Below are positions 7,336 to 13,678 of a stretch of DNA of 20,846 nucleotides, piece after piece. Position 1 is the first letter of the stretch, and every line of letters begins with the position of its first letter. The notes under the pieces are model-generated. The model had not been told where the DNA came from and ran no database searches. It saw only the letters and a program-made list of their open reading frames with translations. The translations under genes and the position numbers were made by a program. The stretch is from contig JAISEB010000223.1 of the NCBI GenBank assembly GCA_031264395.1, positions 1 through 20,846 on the forward strand. Reading direction: 5' to 3'. The stretch is from Treponema sp. Its GTDB lineage: Bacteria; Spirochaetota; Spirochaetia; Treponematales; Breznakiellaceae.

Positions 7336-8550
7336 TCATACTATTTGAAAACCTTCCACTCCCAAAGTAATAAAACGATACAATACCCTGATGCTTTCGT
7401 TGGGAAAGTCCGCGAAATTCACCCCTTCAGGGGGGCGCATAAGGATATTCACAATAAGAAACATTATCCAGTGGGATAGTGTTTCTACCGGAACCTTTTC
7501 CCAGATCCGGCAGGGGGCAAGCCTGATCGCCTCAAAAACCCGGAAAGGCCGGTATGAAGCGTGACGGCCCAGGTTAAGCCGGCGGGTACGAATCCAGCTG
7601 AGCGCGGTGAGAATCTCGGGCCGCAGCCGCAGATAAGAGGCGATAGAGAAAATTCCCAGGTACAACTGTTCCTCGGGAACGGCCGACAACTTTATTCCTT
7701 CGTTGGCAAACCGGGCAATATGGGTAAATTCGGTCACAAAAAGCTGGCGAAGCATATCCTGCTTGTTTTTAAAGTGGCCGTACAGGCTGCTTTTGGAAAG
7801 CCCCGAATGGCGGGCCACCATATCCATGGACGCGTTCCAGGGGCCCGCTTCGGCCACCGCTTCCGCGACGGCTTTGAAGAGGATGCCGTTCTCAATATGT
7901 TCGGAATCACGGGAGGCGGCGGATGTCTCAAAAGAATCGAAATCAACATGTTCCGTCCTTTCCCTTTCCAGCCCCAATCCGTGGAATACCGTTTTTTCCA
8001 CAAAGGTAACAAGGTCCTTTATTTCGTCCTCGCCGGGGTTTTCATTGATCATACAGGGATCTTTGCAGCCGCGTTTGTGAAACTGGGCAACCCAAAAAAT
8101 AAGAGAGGCGGTTATCATCTGTGCAAACGAAGGATACCCGGCCGAATATCTGGCAATATGCCGGTGGCGCAGCGCGTAAACGCCGCGTTTAAAAAGCTCC
8201 TCGCTAATGTTCTCCGGCCCCCGGTCATTGTACACCTCGGCAAGGCAAAAAATGAATTTCCAGGGATTCCTGGCGAAATATTCCGTCTGCACCCGGATCA
8301 TGGCGGCGAAACTTTCCGCGTCGTCTTCACCGGCGAACGCTTTGTTAAAACCCTCCCTGATGTAATCCGCGTAATGATCAAAAAAAAGTTCGTACATGGC
8401 ATCCTTGAGCGCCTGCTTGTCCCTGAAATGCCGGTAGATGGCGGTCTTGCTGACCCCCAGTTCTCTGGCAAGAAAGGAGAGACTTGTATCAAGATAAAAA
8501 TTCCGCCCCCATACCCGGAAAGCGGTTTCGGCAATATCCTGCCGCGTCAT
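7336..8550 (-). CDS. Fused double-domain TetR/AcrR-family regulator
   Basis: This 404-residue protein is about twice the usual TetR length and contains two TetR units in one chain. The first DNA-binding domain covers about residues 6-55 (LARELGVSKTAIYRHFRDKQ). The second covers about 222-272 (VARHSGLSKSSLYGHFKNKQ). Each is followed by a helical ligand/dimer region (about 60-195 and 275-404). TetR proteins normally act as homodimers, so this one may bind as a one-chain pseudo-dimer (inference). It is the first gene of the efflux operon, directly downstream of a promoter containing a palindrome, and probably represses its own operon. The upstream sequence GCAGG gives a modest ribosome-binding site. 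Confidence 0.93.
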   Translation of the reverse strand: MTRQDIAETAFRVWGRNFYLDTSLSFLARELGVSKTAIYRHFRDKQALKDAMYELFFDHYADYIREGFNKAFAGEDDAESFAAMIRVQTEYFARNPWKFIFCLAEVYNDRGPENISEELFKRGVYALRHRHIARYSAGYPSFAQMITASLIFWVAQFHKRGCKDPCMINENPGEDEIKDLVTFVEKTVFHGLGLERERTEHVDFDSFETSAASRDSEHIENGILFKAVAEAVAEAGPWNASMDMVARHSGLSKSSLYGHFKNKQDMLRQLFVTEFTHIARFANEGIKLSAVPEEQLYLGIFSIASYLRLRPEILTALSWIRTRRLNLGRHASYRPFRVFEAIRLAPCRIWEKVPVETLSHWIMFLIVNILMRPPEGVNFADFPNESIRVLYRFITLGVEGFQIV

Positions 8551-8570
8551 TTATTACCTGCCCGGCGAAC

Positions 8571-8599
8571 ATTATAAGTTAACGACCGTTCGGTAACAA
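8571..8599 (-). promoter_or_regulatory. Promoter of the efflux operon
   Basis: On the minus strand, TTGTTA (-35, 8599-8594) is separated by exactly 17 nt from a perfect TATAAT (-10, 8576-8571). Transcription would start near 8564, giving a leader of about 14 nt before the regulator ATG. It is the only strong promoter seen ahead of the five efflux genes. Confidence 0.8.
8578..8597. promoter_or_regulatory. TetR-type palindromic operator
   Basis: GTTAACGACCGTTCGGTAAC is an imperfect palindrome: 16 of 20 positions match its reverse complement, with GTTA/TAAC ends. It fills the spacer between the -35 and -10 elements of the efflux promoter and overlaps the end of the -35. That is the classic place for a TetR repressor to block RNA polymerase. 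Binding by the adjacent double-TetR protein is inference. Confidence 0.7.
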
Positions 8600-8696
8600 T
8601 ATAACAATACGGCGGGAAAATGGCAACACTTCGTAAGGAAAAATCATAAAAAAAACAAATTTTTTCGGGATATACCGTGAGGAATGAAACCCTTCG

Positions 8697-9374
8697 CTAC
8701 GAATCAAGCGGCGCAAGGGTTTTTTCCAGCGCAAGACAGAGGCAGTGATACACAGGGAGGTGCAGTTCCTGGACCCGGTATGTTTCCTTTGCGGGAACGG
8801 CAAGACACACGTCACAGTACGCCCTGAGCTTTCCCCCGCCTTCTCCCGTCAGGCCCAGAACCGCCAGCCCCAGCGCCTTTGCGGTAAGAGCCGCCGCCGT
8901 AACGTTCCGGGAATTGCCGGAAGTAGAGATTCCCAGAAACACATCGCCCGGCGTTCCGTATCCGGCAACCTGCTGGGCGTACACAAGGGAAGGATCTTCA
9001 TCATTGGCATAGGCCGAAATAAGGGCGCTGTGCCCGGTCAGGGCTATGGCGGGGTATCCCCTTTGAAGACGGCCGGCAATGTACCCGCCTGTTTCAGGGT
9101 CGGCCCGCGTGATCTTCTGTTTCAGCGCCTCCGGAAGGGGCCGGGGAATGGCAAAACTCTTCATCAGCTCCCCGACTATGTGATCCGCGTCGGCGGCGCT
9201 TCCGCCGTTTCCGCACACAAGCAGTTTTTTGCCGCCGGTATACGCCCCGGCGAGGATACAGGCGGCGTCATAAAAATCCTTCGAAAGAGGTTTTAACACA
9301 GGGTACCGTTCAACCAGTTCATCCCGGTATGTTTCTATCCATTTGGCATTCATACGGGCCCATATAGCGTTCAT
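8697..9374 (-). CDS. SIS-domain sugar-phosphate isomerase, GmhA-like
   Basis: This 225-residue protein is a single SIS domain resembling GmhA/DiaA proteins. It shows the phosphosugar-binding loop CGNGGSAADADHIVGEL (54-70), with E69 at the place of the GmhA catalytic glutamate. STSGNSRNV (150-158) and a C-terminal VQELHLPVYH segment follow, with H205 and H210 as candidate catalytic histidines. An insert at about 75-105 (PEALKQKITRADPETGGYIA) is longer than in Escherichia coli GmhA. The start overlaps the ROK kinase stop (ATGA) and has CGGAGAAG upstream. The context, last in mtnN-luxS-ROK-SIS, suggests it acts on the product or substrate of the kinase. The exact sugar is unknown. A second in-frame ATG lies at codon 8. 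Confidence 0.85.
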   Translation of the reverse strand: MNAIWARMNAKWIETYRDELVERYPVLKPLSKDFYDAACILAGAYTGGKKLLVCGNGGSAADADHIVGELMKSFAIPRPLPEALKQKITRADPETGGYIAGRLQRGYPAIALTGHSALISAYANDEDPSLVYAQQVAGYGTPGDVFLGISTSGNSRNVTAAALTAKALGLAVLGLTGEGGGKLRAYCDVCLAVPAKETYRVQELHLPVYHCLCLALEKTLAPLDS

Positions 9375-10399
9375 AAAATCTTCTCCGTTTTCTCCAGCCC
9401 GTTAATGGCAACGCCCAGCGCGGCCATATCGCCGAGACGTTCCCCAAGCTCCGCGGGCAGTATTACGCACTGTTTCCGCGCCGCGTCAAGGGTCTCTTCC
9501 TCTATCACCTTTTCCATGACCGTTCTGAAAAGGGATTCGCTGCGGGCAAAGACGCTGCCTATGACGATACGCTGCACATTGAGTATATCAATAAGAAGGG
9601 AAAGCCCCCTGCCAAGATAAAAGGCGCTTTTTTTAATAACCTCCAGAGCTTCGGCATCGCCCCTTTCGGCGGCGTCGCAGACATACTTCCCCGTCTCGCC
9701 GCGTCCCGTCAATTCGGCGTACATGCGGCTTATGCCGCCGCCCGAACAGTAGCCTTCCCAAGAACCGCGTTTGCCGTACCCTTCGGGGCCGTCTTCGGCA
9801 ATCCTGATGTGCCCCACTTCGCCGGCAAGATCGCCTGAGCCCCGGTACAGTCTGCCGCCCAGGATCAGCCCGCAGCCAAGGCCGGTGCCAAAGGTCAAAA
9901 ACGCCATGTCGGAACAGCCCCGGCCCGCGCCCCAGTACCATTCGGCAAGGGCGCAGGCATTGGCGTCGTTTTCCAGAAAACACGGGAGACCGGTTTTTTC
10001 GCCCAGAAGCGCCGTAACGGGAACCTCGTCCCAGCCCGGCAGATTCGGCGGGGAAAGAATAAGGCCCCGGCGGCTGTCCAGCGGGCCGCCGCAGCTTATT
10101 CCAAGCGAAGAAACGGATGATACGCCCGCGGCCTCCGTCAATTCGCCAATAAGCTCCGCCGCCTTTTCCAGCGTCTTTTGGGGCCCGCCCTGAGTAGGAA
10201 AAACCGCCTTTTTTATGAGGCTCCCTTCCCGCGCGCAATCCGGGGCGGGCATCTCACGGGACGGCGGACAGCGCCAGAGGGAAACCGCCGTTTTGGTTCC
10301 CCCAATATCAAGGCCCAGCGCACACATTGAGTGCGCGTTATCGTATACGCCGGGGCCGTTGTTATGCGCCGCGTTTTCCGTGCTCATGCGGCGCTTCAT
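9371..10399 (-). CDS. ROK-family sugar kinase
   Basis: This 342-residue ROK-family protein has the phosphate-binding motif LGLDIGGTKT (29-36), the sugar-binding/catalytic ENDANACALAEW (143-154, Asp145 as catalytic base), a second phosphate motif FGTGLGCGLI (170-179) and EVGHIRI (194-200). The usual ROK zinc motif CxCGxxGCxE is degenerate here: the region 204-216 reads GPEGYGKRGSWEG. H197 and E215 are kept but the three cysteines are gone. No DNA-binding domain is present, so it is a kinase rather than a NagC/XylR-type repressor. It overlaps luxS upstream and the SIS gene downstream by 4 bases each. Glucose, N-acetylmannosamine or another hexose are usual substrates in the family. The first 25 residues are poorly conserved and a start at codon 5 is possible. 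Confidence 0.88.
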   Translation of the reverse strand: MKRRMSTENAAHNNGPGVYDNAHSMCALGLDIGGTKTAVSLWRCPPSREMPAPDCAREGSLIKKAVFPTQGGPQKTLEKAAELIGELTEAAGVSSVSSLGISCGGPLDSRRGLILSPPNLPGWDEVPVTALLGEKTGLPCFLENDANACALAEWYWGAGRGCSDMAFLTFGTGLGCGLILGGRLYRGSGDLAGEVGHIRIAEDGPEGYGKRGSWEGYCSGGGISRMYAELTGRGETGKYVCDAAERGDAEALEVIKKSAFYLGRGLSLLIDILNVQRIVIGSVFARSESLFRTVMEKVIEEETLDAARKQCVILPAELGERLGDMAALGVAINGLEKTEKIL

Positions 10400-10872
10400 T
10401 CAGGATACACAAGGTTTTCCCTCTGCGGATTTTTCACCACTTCGGCATAGCGCCGTCCTTCCCATTTGGCCATGTCCAGATTCTGTTCGCGCCAGTTGCC
10501 GCATTCAGAAGGAGCCGCGCCGGGAATGTCCCCCTCAAACTGCCCTATCCAGTCAAGCATTTCCCGCAGCAGGGGAAGAATTTCAGGCGACTCAAGTTCA
10601 CCTTCAAGGATAAGGTAAAAGCCGGTACGGCAGCCCATGGGGCCAAAATACACTATCCGGGAGCCCCATTTTTCGTGTGAACGAAGAAAGGTCGCCCCCA
10701 AGTGTTCAATGGTGTGCAGGGCGGGCTGATCGATCACCGGTTCATTGTTGGGTTCCCTGAAACGGAGGTCAAAAGTAGTCAGCACGGTACTGCCGAAACG
10801 ATCCCTGCGGGAAACAAAGACGCCCCGCTTGAGCCGAAGATGATTAACCCGAAAACTGGCGATTTTTTCCAT
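10396..10872 (-). CDS. luxS: S-ribosylhomocysteine lyase LuxS
   Basis: This 158-residue protein is a full-length LuxS. The metal ligands HTIEH (H53, H57) and C124 (ECGNW) and the catalytic C81 (GPMGCRTGFYL) are present. It cleaves S-ribosylhomocysteine to homocysteine and 4,5-dihydroxy-2,3-pentanedione, the precursor of autoinducer AI-2. An AAGGAG ribosome-binding site lies 8 nt before the ATG. The gene follows mtnN, which makes its substrate, after a 38-nt gap, so the activated-methyl-cycle branch is encoded together. Its stop overlaps the ROK kinase start. Confidence 0.98.
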   Translation of the reverse strand: MEKIASFRVNHLRLKRGVFVSRRDRFGSTVLTTFDLRFREPNNEPVIDQPALHTIEHLGATFLRSHEKWGSRIVYFGPMGCRTGFYLILEGELESPEILPLLREMLDWIGQFEGDIPGAAPSECGNWREQNLDMAKWEGRRYAEVVKNPQRENLVYPE

Positions 10873-10910
10873 AATAACTGCTCCTTATTTTTACGCGGGT
10901 ACGGCGGTTT

Positions 10911-11624
10911 TTACCGGCCGTTCCGTATCATCCTGCGCACAATTTCCGCGGAATGTTTTGACGCGACCGGAAGAAACTGTCCGAAACTTATGGGCGACTC
11001 GGCGCCGGCGATATCCGAAACGGCCCGGATAATGACGGCGGGCGTTTTTAGCAGAAAACAGGTCTGGGCTATGGCGGCCCCTTCCATTTCCACGGCCCGT
11101 ACCGCGGGAAAAGCCGCGCGTATCGCGTTAACCCGTTCGCTTGTGTGCACGAACACATCGCCCGAACCTATGACGCCCCGGACATGACGGAAACCCGGAG
11201 GCAGCGTTCCTTCCCGGACAAGCTCTTCCACCGCCTGTTCGGCTTCGAACGCCAGATGCGGCGGGACTGTAAAAACGGCCGGCATGCCGGGCATCTGGCC
11301 AGGCTCGTAGTCAAAACCCGTTACATCGGCGTCATAGTGGAGGAGCCCGTCAGATATGATCGCGTCTCCTATGGACAGCGTGGGATCTATGCCGCCCGCG
11401 GAACCCGTGTTGATCACCAGATCCGGCTTGAAACGGTCAATAAGGAACGTACAGCCCACCGCCGCGTTTACCTTGCCTATGCCGGAACGGAGAAGAACCG
11501 CCTTTTTTCCCTCGATCTTTCCCGAATAAAATTCAAAGTCCGCGACGCGGGTAACTTCCACGCCGGTCATCGCTCCCCGCAGAAGGACAATTTCGTCCTC
11601 CATTGCGCCTATGATTCCTGTCAT
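10911..11624 (-). CDS. mtnN: 5'-methylthioadenosine/S-adenosylhomocysteine nucleosidase
   Basis: This 237-residue protein is a clear MTAN/Pfs nucleosidase. IGAMEDEI carries the catalytic Glu11, VEMEGAA (178-184) contains Glu181, and RAVSDIAG (200-207) supplies the general acid Asp204. NTGSAGGID is the nucleoside-phosphorylase-fold loop. It removes adenine from S-adenosylhomocysteine, methylthioadenosine and 5'-deoxyadenosine; LuxS acts next. No Shine-Dalgarno sequence precedes the ATG. Instead a TATAAT lies 6 nt upstream, so the transcript may be leaderless. It is the first gene of the mtnN-luxS-ROK-SIS unit. Confidence 0.97.
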   Translation of the reverse strand: MTGIIGAMEDEIVLLRGAMTGVEVTRVADFEFYSGKIEGKKAVLLRSGIGKVNAAVGCTFLIDRFKPDLVINTGSAGGIDPTLSIGDAIISDGLLHYDADVTGFDYEPGQMPGMPAVFTVPPHLAFEAEQAVEELVREGTLPPGFRHVRGVIGSGDVFVHTSERVNAIRAAFPAVRAVEMEGAAIAQTCFLLKTPAVIIRAVSDIAGAESPISFGQFLPVASKHSAEIVRRMIRNGR

Positions 11625-11630
11625 ACAGCC

Positions 11631-11659
11631 ATTATAACCGGAACAAACAAGAATAAGAA
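11631..11659 (-). promoter_or_regulatory. Candidate promoter of the mtnN-luxS operon
   Basis: A perfect TATAAT lies at 11636-11631 on the minus strand, 6 nt from the mtnN ATG. A weak TTCTTA (11659-11654) lies 17 nt upstream of it. The predicted start of transcription falls on or next to the start codon. The -35 overlaps the U-rich tail of the thyA-folA terminator, so the two signals are packed together. Confidence 0.5.
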
Positions 11660-11686
11660 GGGTAAAGACGAAGCCTCGCCTTTACC
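11641..11686 (-). terminator. Rho-independent terminator of thyA-folA
   Basis: On the minus strand, GGTAAAG-G-CGA and TCG-T-CTTTACC (11686-11661) form an 11-bp stem with one G-U wobble and a 4-nt loop. A U-rich tract follows (CTTCTTATTCTTGTTTGTT). On the plus strand the wobble becomes a mismatch, so the orientation fits folA, which ends 27 nt upstream. Confidence 0.65.
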
Positions 11687-11713
11687 TGGGGAGTTTTCAA
11701 GGACCGCGCGGCG

Positions 11714-12220
11714 TTATTTCCGCGTGTAGCGGACAAAGGAAAAGTCCCCTTTTTCATCGGCGGTTTGTTCTTCCCAAATTCCGGGATCTACCGGGGGGAA
11801 AAAAACATCGCCCTTGAATGTTTTATGGATCAGCGTTATTTCCATAACGTCCGCCAGAGGCATCGCCTCGCGGTACAGTGAAGCGCCGCCGCAGACAAAG
11901 ACTTTCTCAAAAGCGCCGCAGTGCTCGAGCGCCTCGCCAAACGAGGGAAAGATCAGCGCCCCGCCGTTTTCGCCGCCCGTGTTCCCGGCCTGGTGAGCGG
12001 CCATCAATTTTGATACAACAATGTTGAGCCTGCCGGGAAGCGGCTTGTGCGGCAGGGATTCCCATGTCCTCCGGCCCATGATGCAGGGAAAACCCATGGT
12101 AAGATCCTTGAACCGCCCCAGATCCTCCTTTATGGACCAGGGAATAACGCCGCCTCTGCCTATCACGCGGTTTTCCGCCATGGCGGCAATGATGACGACA
12201 AGAGGCTTTCCCATCTTCAT
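11714..12220 (-). CDS. folA: Dihydrofolate reductase
   Basis: This 168-residue protein has the DHFR signature from start to end: VVIIAAMAENRVIGRGGVIPW (Met20-type loop), catalytic Asp33 in IKEDLGRFK, the NADPH-binding GRRTWES (49-55) and CGGASLY (110-116). It reduces dihydrofolate to tetrahydrofolate, regenerating what thymidylate synthase consumes. Its start overlaps the thyA stop (ATGA) and has no ribosome-binding site of its own, so translation is probably coupled. A second ATG at codon 3 is equally possible. A short insert around residues 74-88 (HQAGNTGGENGGA) is a little longer than in the Escherichia coli enzyme. Confidence 0.97.
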   Translation of the reverse strand: MKMGKPLVVIIAAMAENRVIGRGGVIPWSIKEDLGRFKDLTMGFPCIMGRRTWESLPHKPLPGRLNIVVSKLMAAHQAGNTGGENGGALIFPSFGEALEHCGAFEKVFVCGGASLYREAMPLADVMEITLIHKTFKGDVFFPPVDPGIWEEQTADEKGDFSFVRYTRK

Positions 12221-13083
12221 ACCGCAATATCAAACTTGACTGCCGGATACGGATCGTAGCCTTCGACCGACGAATCGGTATATTCCCAGTCGAAGATCGA
12301 TGTAAAATGTCCGGTTGTTATGCGCGGCAGGGGCCGGGGGCTCCGCGCGAGCTGTTCCCTGACGCCGTCCACATGATTGACATAAATATGGGTATCTCCC
12401 AGAAAGCCGATGAGTTTTCCTTCGGAAAGCCCCGCCTCCTTCGCCAAAAGGTGAAGAAGCGTCCCGTAACTTGCTATGTTGAAGGGAAGGCCCAGCGCCG
12501 TATCGACGGATCGCTGGTTCCAGAGCAGGTTGAGCCTGCCGTTTATCACCGTAACCTGAAAACTGTAATGGCAGGGCGGAAGGGCCATATGCGGCAGATC
12601 GGGCGGATTCCAGGCGGACACCAGCATGCGGCGGCTTTCCGGGTCTTTTTTCAGCATGGCAACAAGTTCCTCAAGCTGATCCTTTCCCCCGCCTCCGGGA
12701 GCCTCATTCCAGGCCGTATACCGCGCCCCAAAATTCCGCCACTGCCAGCCGTAAACGGGCCCCAGATCCCGCTCCGCCTTCATCTTTTCCCGCGACGCGG
12801 GATCTGTTCCGTAAGGCGCCATGTCGGGGCTGCACCATTCGTCCCATATATGGTTGTTCCGTTCCCGCAGCCATTCCTTGTCGGTAATGCCCCGGATAAA
12901 GAATTCCAGTTCCGAGGCCACAAGGCGGTAAGGGATCTTCTTGGTAGTCAAAAGGGGAAAACCGGCGGCCATATCGTGCTCAAACATGGCCCCGGCAACG
13001 GCAAAGGCATCAACGCCGGTCCGGTTCTTTTTAAGGGTTCCTTCAGAAAGTATTTTTGCCGCTATATCAAGATATGCCTTCAC
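12217..13083 (-). CDS. thyA: Thymidylate synthase (ThyA type)
   Basis: This is the folate-dependent thymidylate synthase that methylates dUMP to dTMP. Catalytic Cys171 lies in ALPPCHYSFQ. RTGVDAFAVAG, FPLLTTKK, GPVYGWQWRNFGA and LLWNQRSVDTALGLPFNIASY are all family-typical. I set the start at the GTG at 13083 (288 residues) because GGGAG lies 6 nt upstream. Longer in-frame readings from 13161 would begin inside the promoter. An insert at about 88-104 (PYGTDPASREKMKAER) and a Gly-rich EAPGGGGKDQ segment make it slightly longer than the 264-residue Escherichia coli protein. It is followed by folA with a 4-base overlap. Confidence 0.97.
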   Translation of the reverse strand: MKAYLDIAAKILSEGTLKKNRTGVDAFAVAGAMFEHDMAAGFPLLTTKKIPYRLVASELEFFIRGITDKEWLRERNNHIWDEWCSPDMAPYGTDPASREKMKAERDLGPVYGWQWRNFGARYTAWNEAPGGGGKDQLEELVAMLKKDPESRRMLVSAWNPPDLPHMALPPCHYSFQVTVINGRLNLLWNQRSVDTALGLPFNIASYGTLLHLLAKEAGLSEGKLIGFLGDTHIYVNHVDGVREQLARSPRPLPRITTGHFTSIFDWEYTDSSVEGYDPYPAVKFDIAV

Positions 13084-13132
13084 ACTTTTCTCCCAAATTC
13101 CCGCCGCCCCGCGTACCGTCAAAACACAGGAA

Positions 13133-13161
13133 ATTATACTTCGCCGCGGGAGACATGTCAA
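13133..13161 (-). promoter_or_regulatory. Consensus sigma-70 promoter of thyA-folA
   Basis: On the minus strand, perfect TTGACA (13161-13156) and perfect TATAAT (13138-13133) are separated by 17 nt. Transcription would start near 13126, giving a leader of about 43 nt before the thyA GTG. This settles the thyA start choice. Confidence 0.88.
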
Positions 13162-13198
13162 TTTTTCGCTTTCATGGCCGGATTTTGGACAGGTTTAG

Positions 13199-13213
13199 TA
13201 ACCCGGTGGGTTA
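13199..13213. other. Small palindrome after the XRE gene
   Basis: TAACCC-GGT-GGGTTA is a 6-bp perfect inverted repeat with a 3-nt loop. It lies 22 nt after the XRE regulator stop and touches the 19-bp repeat at 13211-13229. No U-tract follows on the minus strand, so it is either a weak terminator or a protein-binding palindrome. Confidence 0.3.
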
Positions 13214-13229
13214 TTGAACAACTCTATTA
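13211..13229 (+). repeat. 19-bp direct repeat, copy 1
   Basis: TTATTGAACAACTCTATTA occurs here and again, perfectly and in the same orientation, at 20331-20349. This copy lies in the spacer between the XRE stop codon and the thyA promoter. A chance 19-mer match within a window this size is unlikely. The repeat family is not one I recognise. Confidence 0.75.
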
Positions 13230-13234
13230 TGTTT

Positions 13235-13585
13235 TTAGCCTGTTTCGCCCTGTTTTTTCCCCGTGGAATACCTGCTTACCGCTTCTCCCACGGTTTTTTG
13301 AAGGGAGTCGGCCACATCATCCAGATAGGTTTTAATCTCGGGCTCGTTCCACCGTGACTCGGGAAGAAAAAAACGGTAGGGTTCCACATCCAGGGCTTTT
13401 GAGAATTTGGCGATTGTTTCGGCGGAAATCCACTTGTTGCAGTTTTCTATTTCATTGATGAAATTATTGGCCAGTCCTGTCATGCTTGACAGGTTAAACT
13501 GGGAAATGCGCCGCGTCTCCCGCAGACGCTTCAGATTTTTCGCAAACAAAAGACGAATGCCCGCCTCATCAAGCCTGTTGTCCAT
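13235..13585 (-). CDS. XRE-family helix-turn-helix regulator
   Basis: This 116-residue protein has one Cro/CI-type helix-turn-helix domain (about 12-72): NLKRLRETRRISQFNLSSMTGLANNFINEIENCNKWISAETIAKFSKALDV. The C-terminal 40 residues are charged, with no clear sensor domain. The NFINEIENCNKWISAETIAKF segment matches the stand-alone XRE regulators common in spirochaetes. The ribosome-binding site is weak. It lies 93 nt after the carboxypeptidase-like gene on the same strand and upstream of the thyA promoter. Its target is not evident. Confidence 0.9.
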   Translation of the reverse strand: MDNRLDEAGIRLLFAKNLKRLRETRRISQFNLSSMTGLANNFINEIENCNKWISAETIAKFSKALDVEPYRFFLPESRWNEPEIKTYLDDVADSLQKTVGEAVSRYSTGKKQGETG

Positions 13586-13678
13586 CCCGTATCATTGTCC
13601 CTGATATCAGGCCGCAAGCCAAACATCCGACAGTGATAAAAATATCGCCGATAGCTGCGAAAGGACAGAAAAATCGGT

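Noticed and set aside
7561..8577. 338-residue plus-strand ORF opposite the double-TetR gene
   Set aside because: It is antisense to a clear regulator and arises from GC-rich third codon positions. The product is rich in Gly, His and Arg with no family pattern, and it runs through the promoter/operator.
8640..8696. Terminator after the SIS gene (T-rich tract on the minus strand near 8649-8660)
   Set aside because: The T-rich tract is present, but the only stem before it is 3 bp (CGG/CCG), too weak to call.
13084..13161. N-terminal extension of thyA by 26 residues from a TTG
   Set aside because: The extension would start within the -35 element of the thyA promoter. The GTG at 13083 has a good ribosome-binding site.
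12307..13335. 342-residue plus-strand ORF opposite thyA
   Set aside because: It is a shadow of thyA and its perfect promoter, with low-complexity basic composition and no ribosome-binding site.
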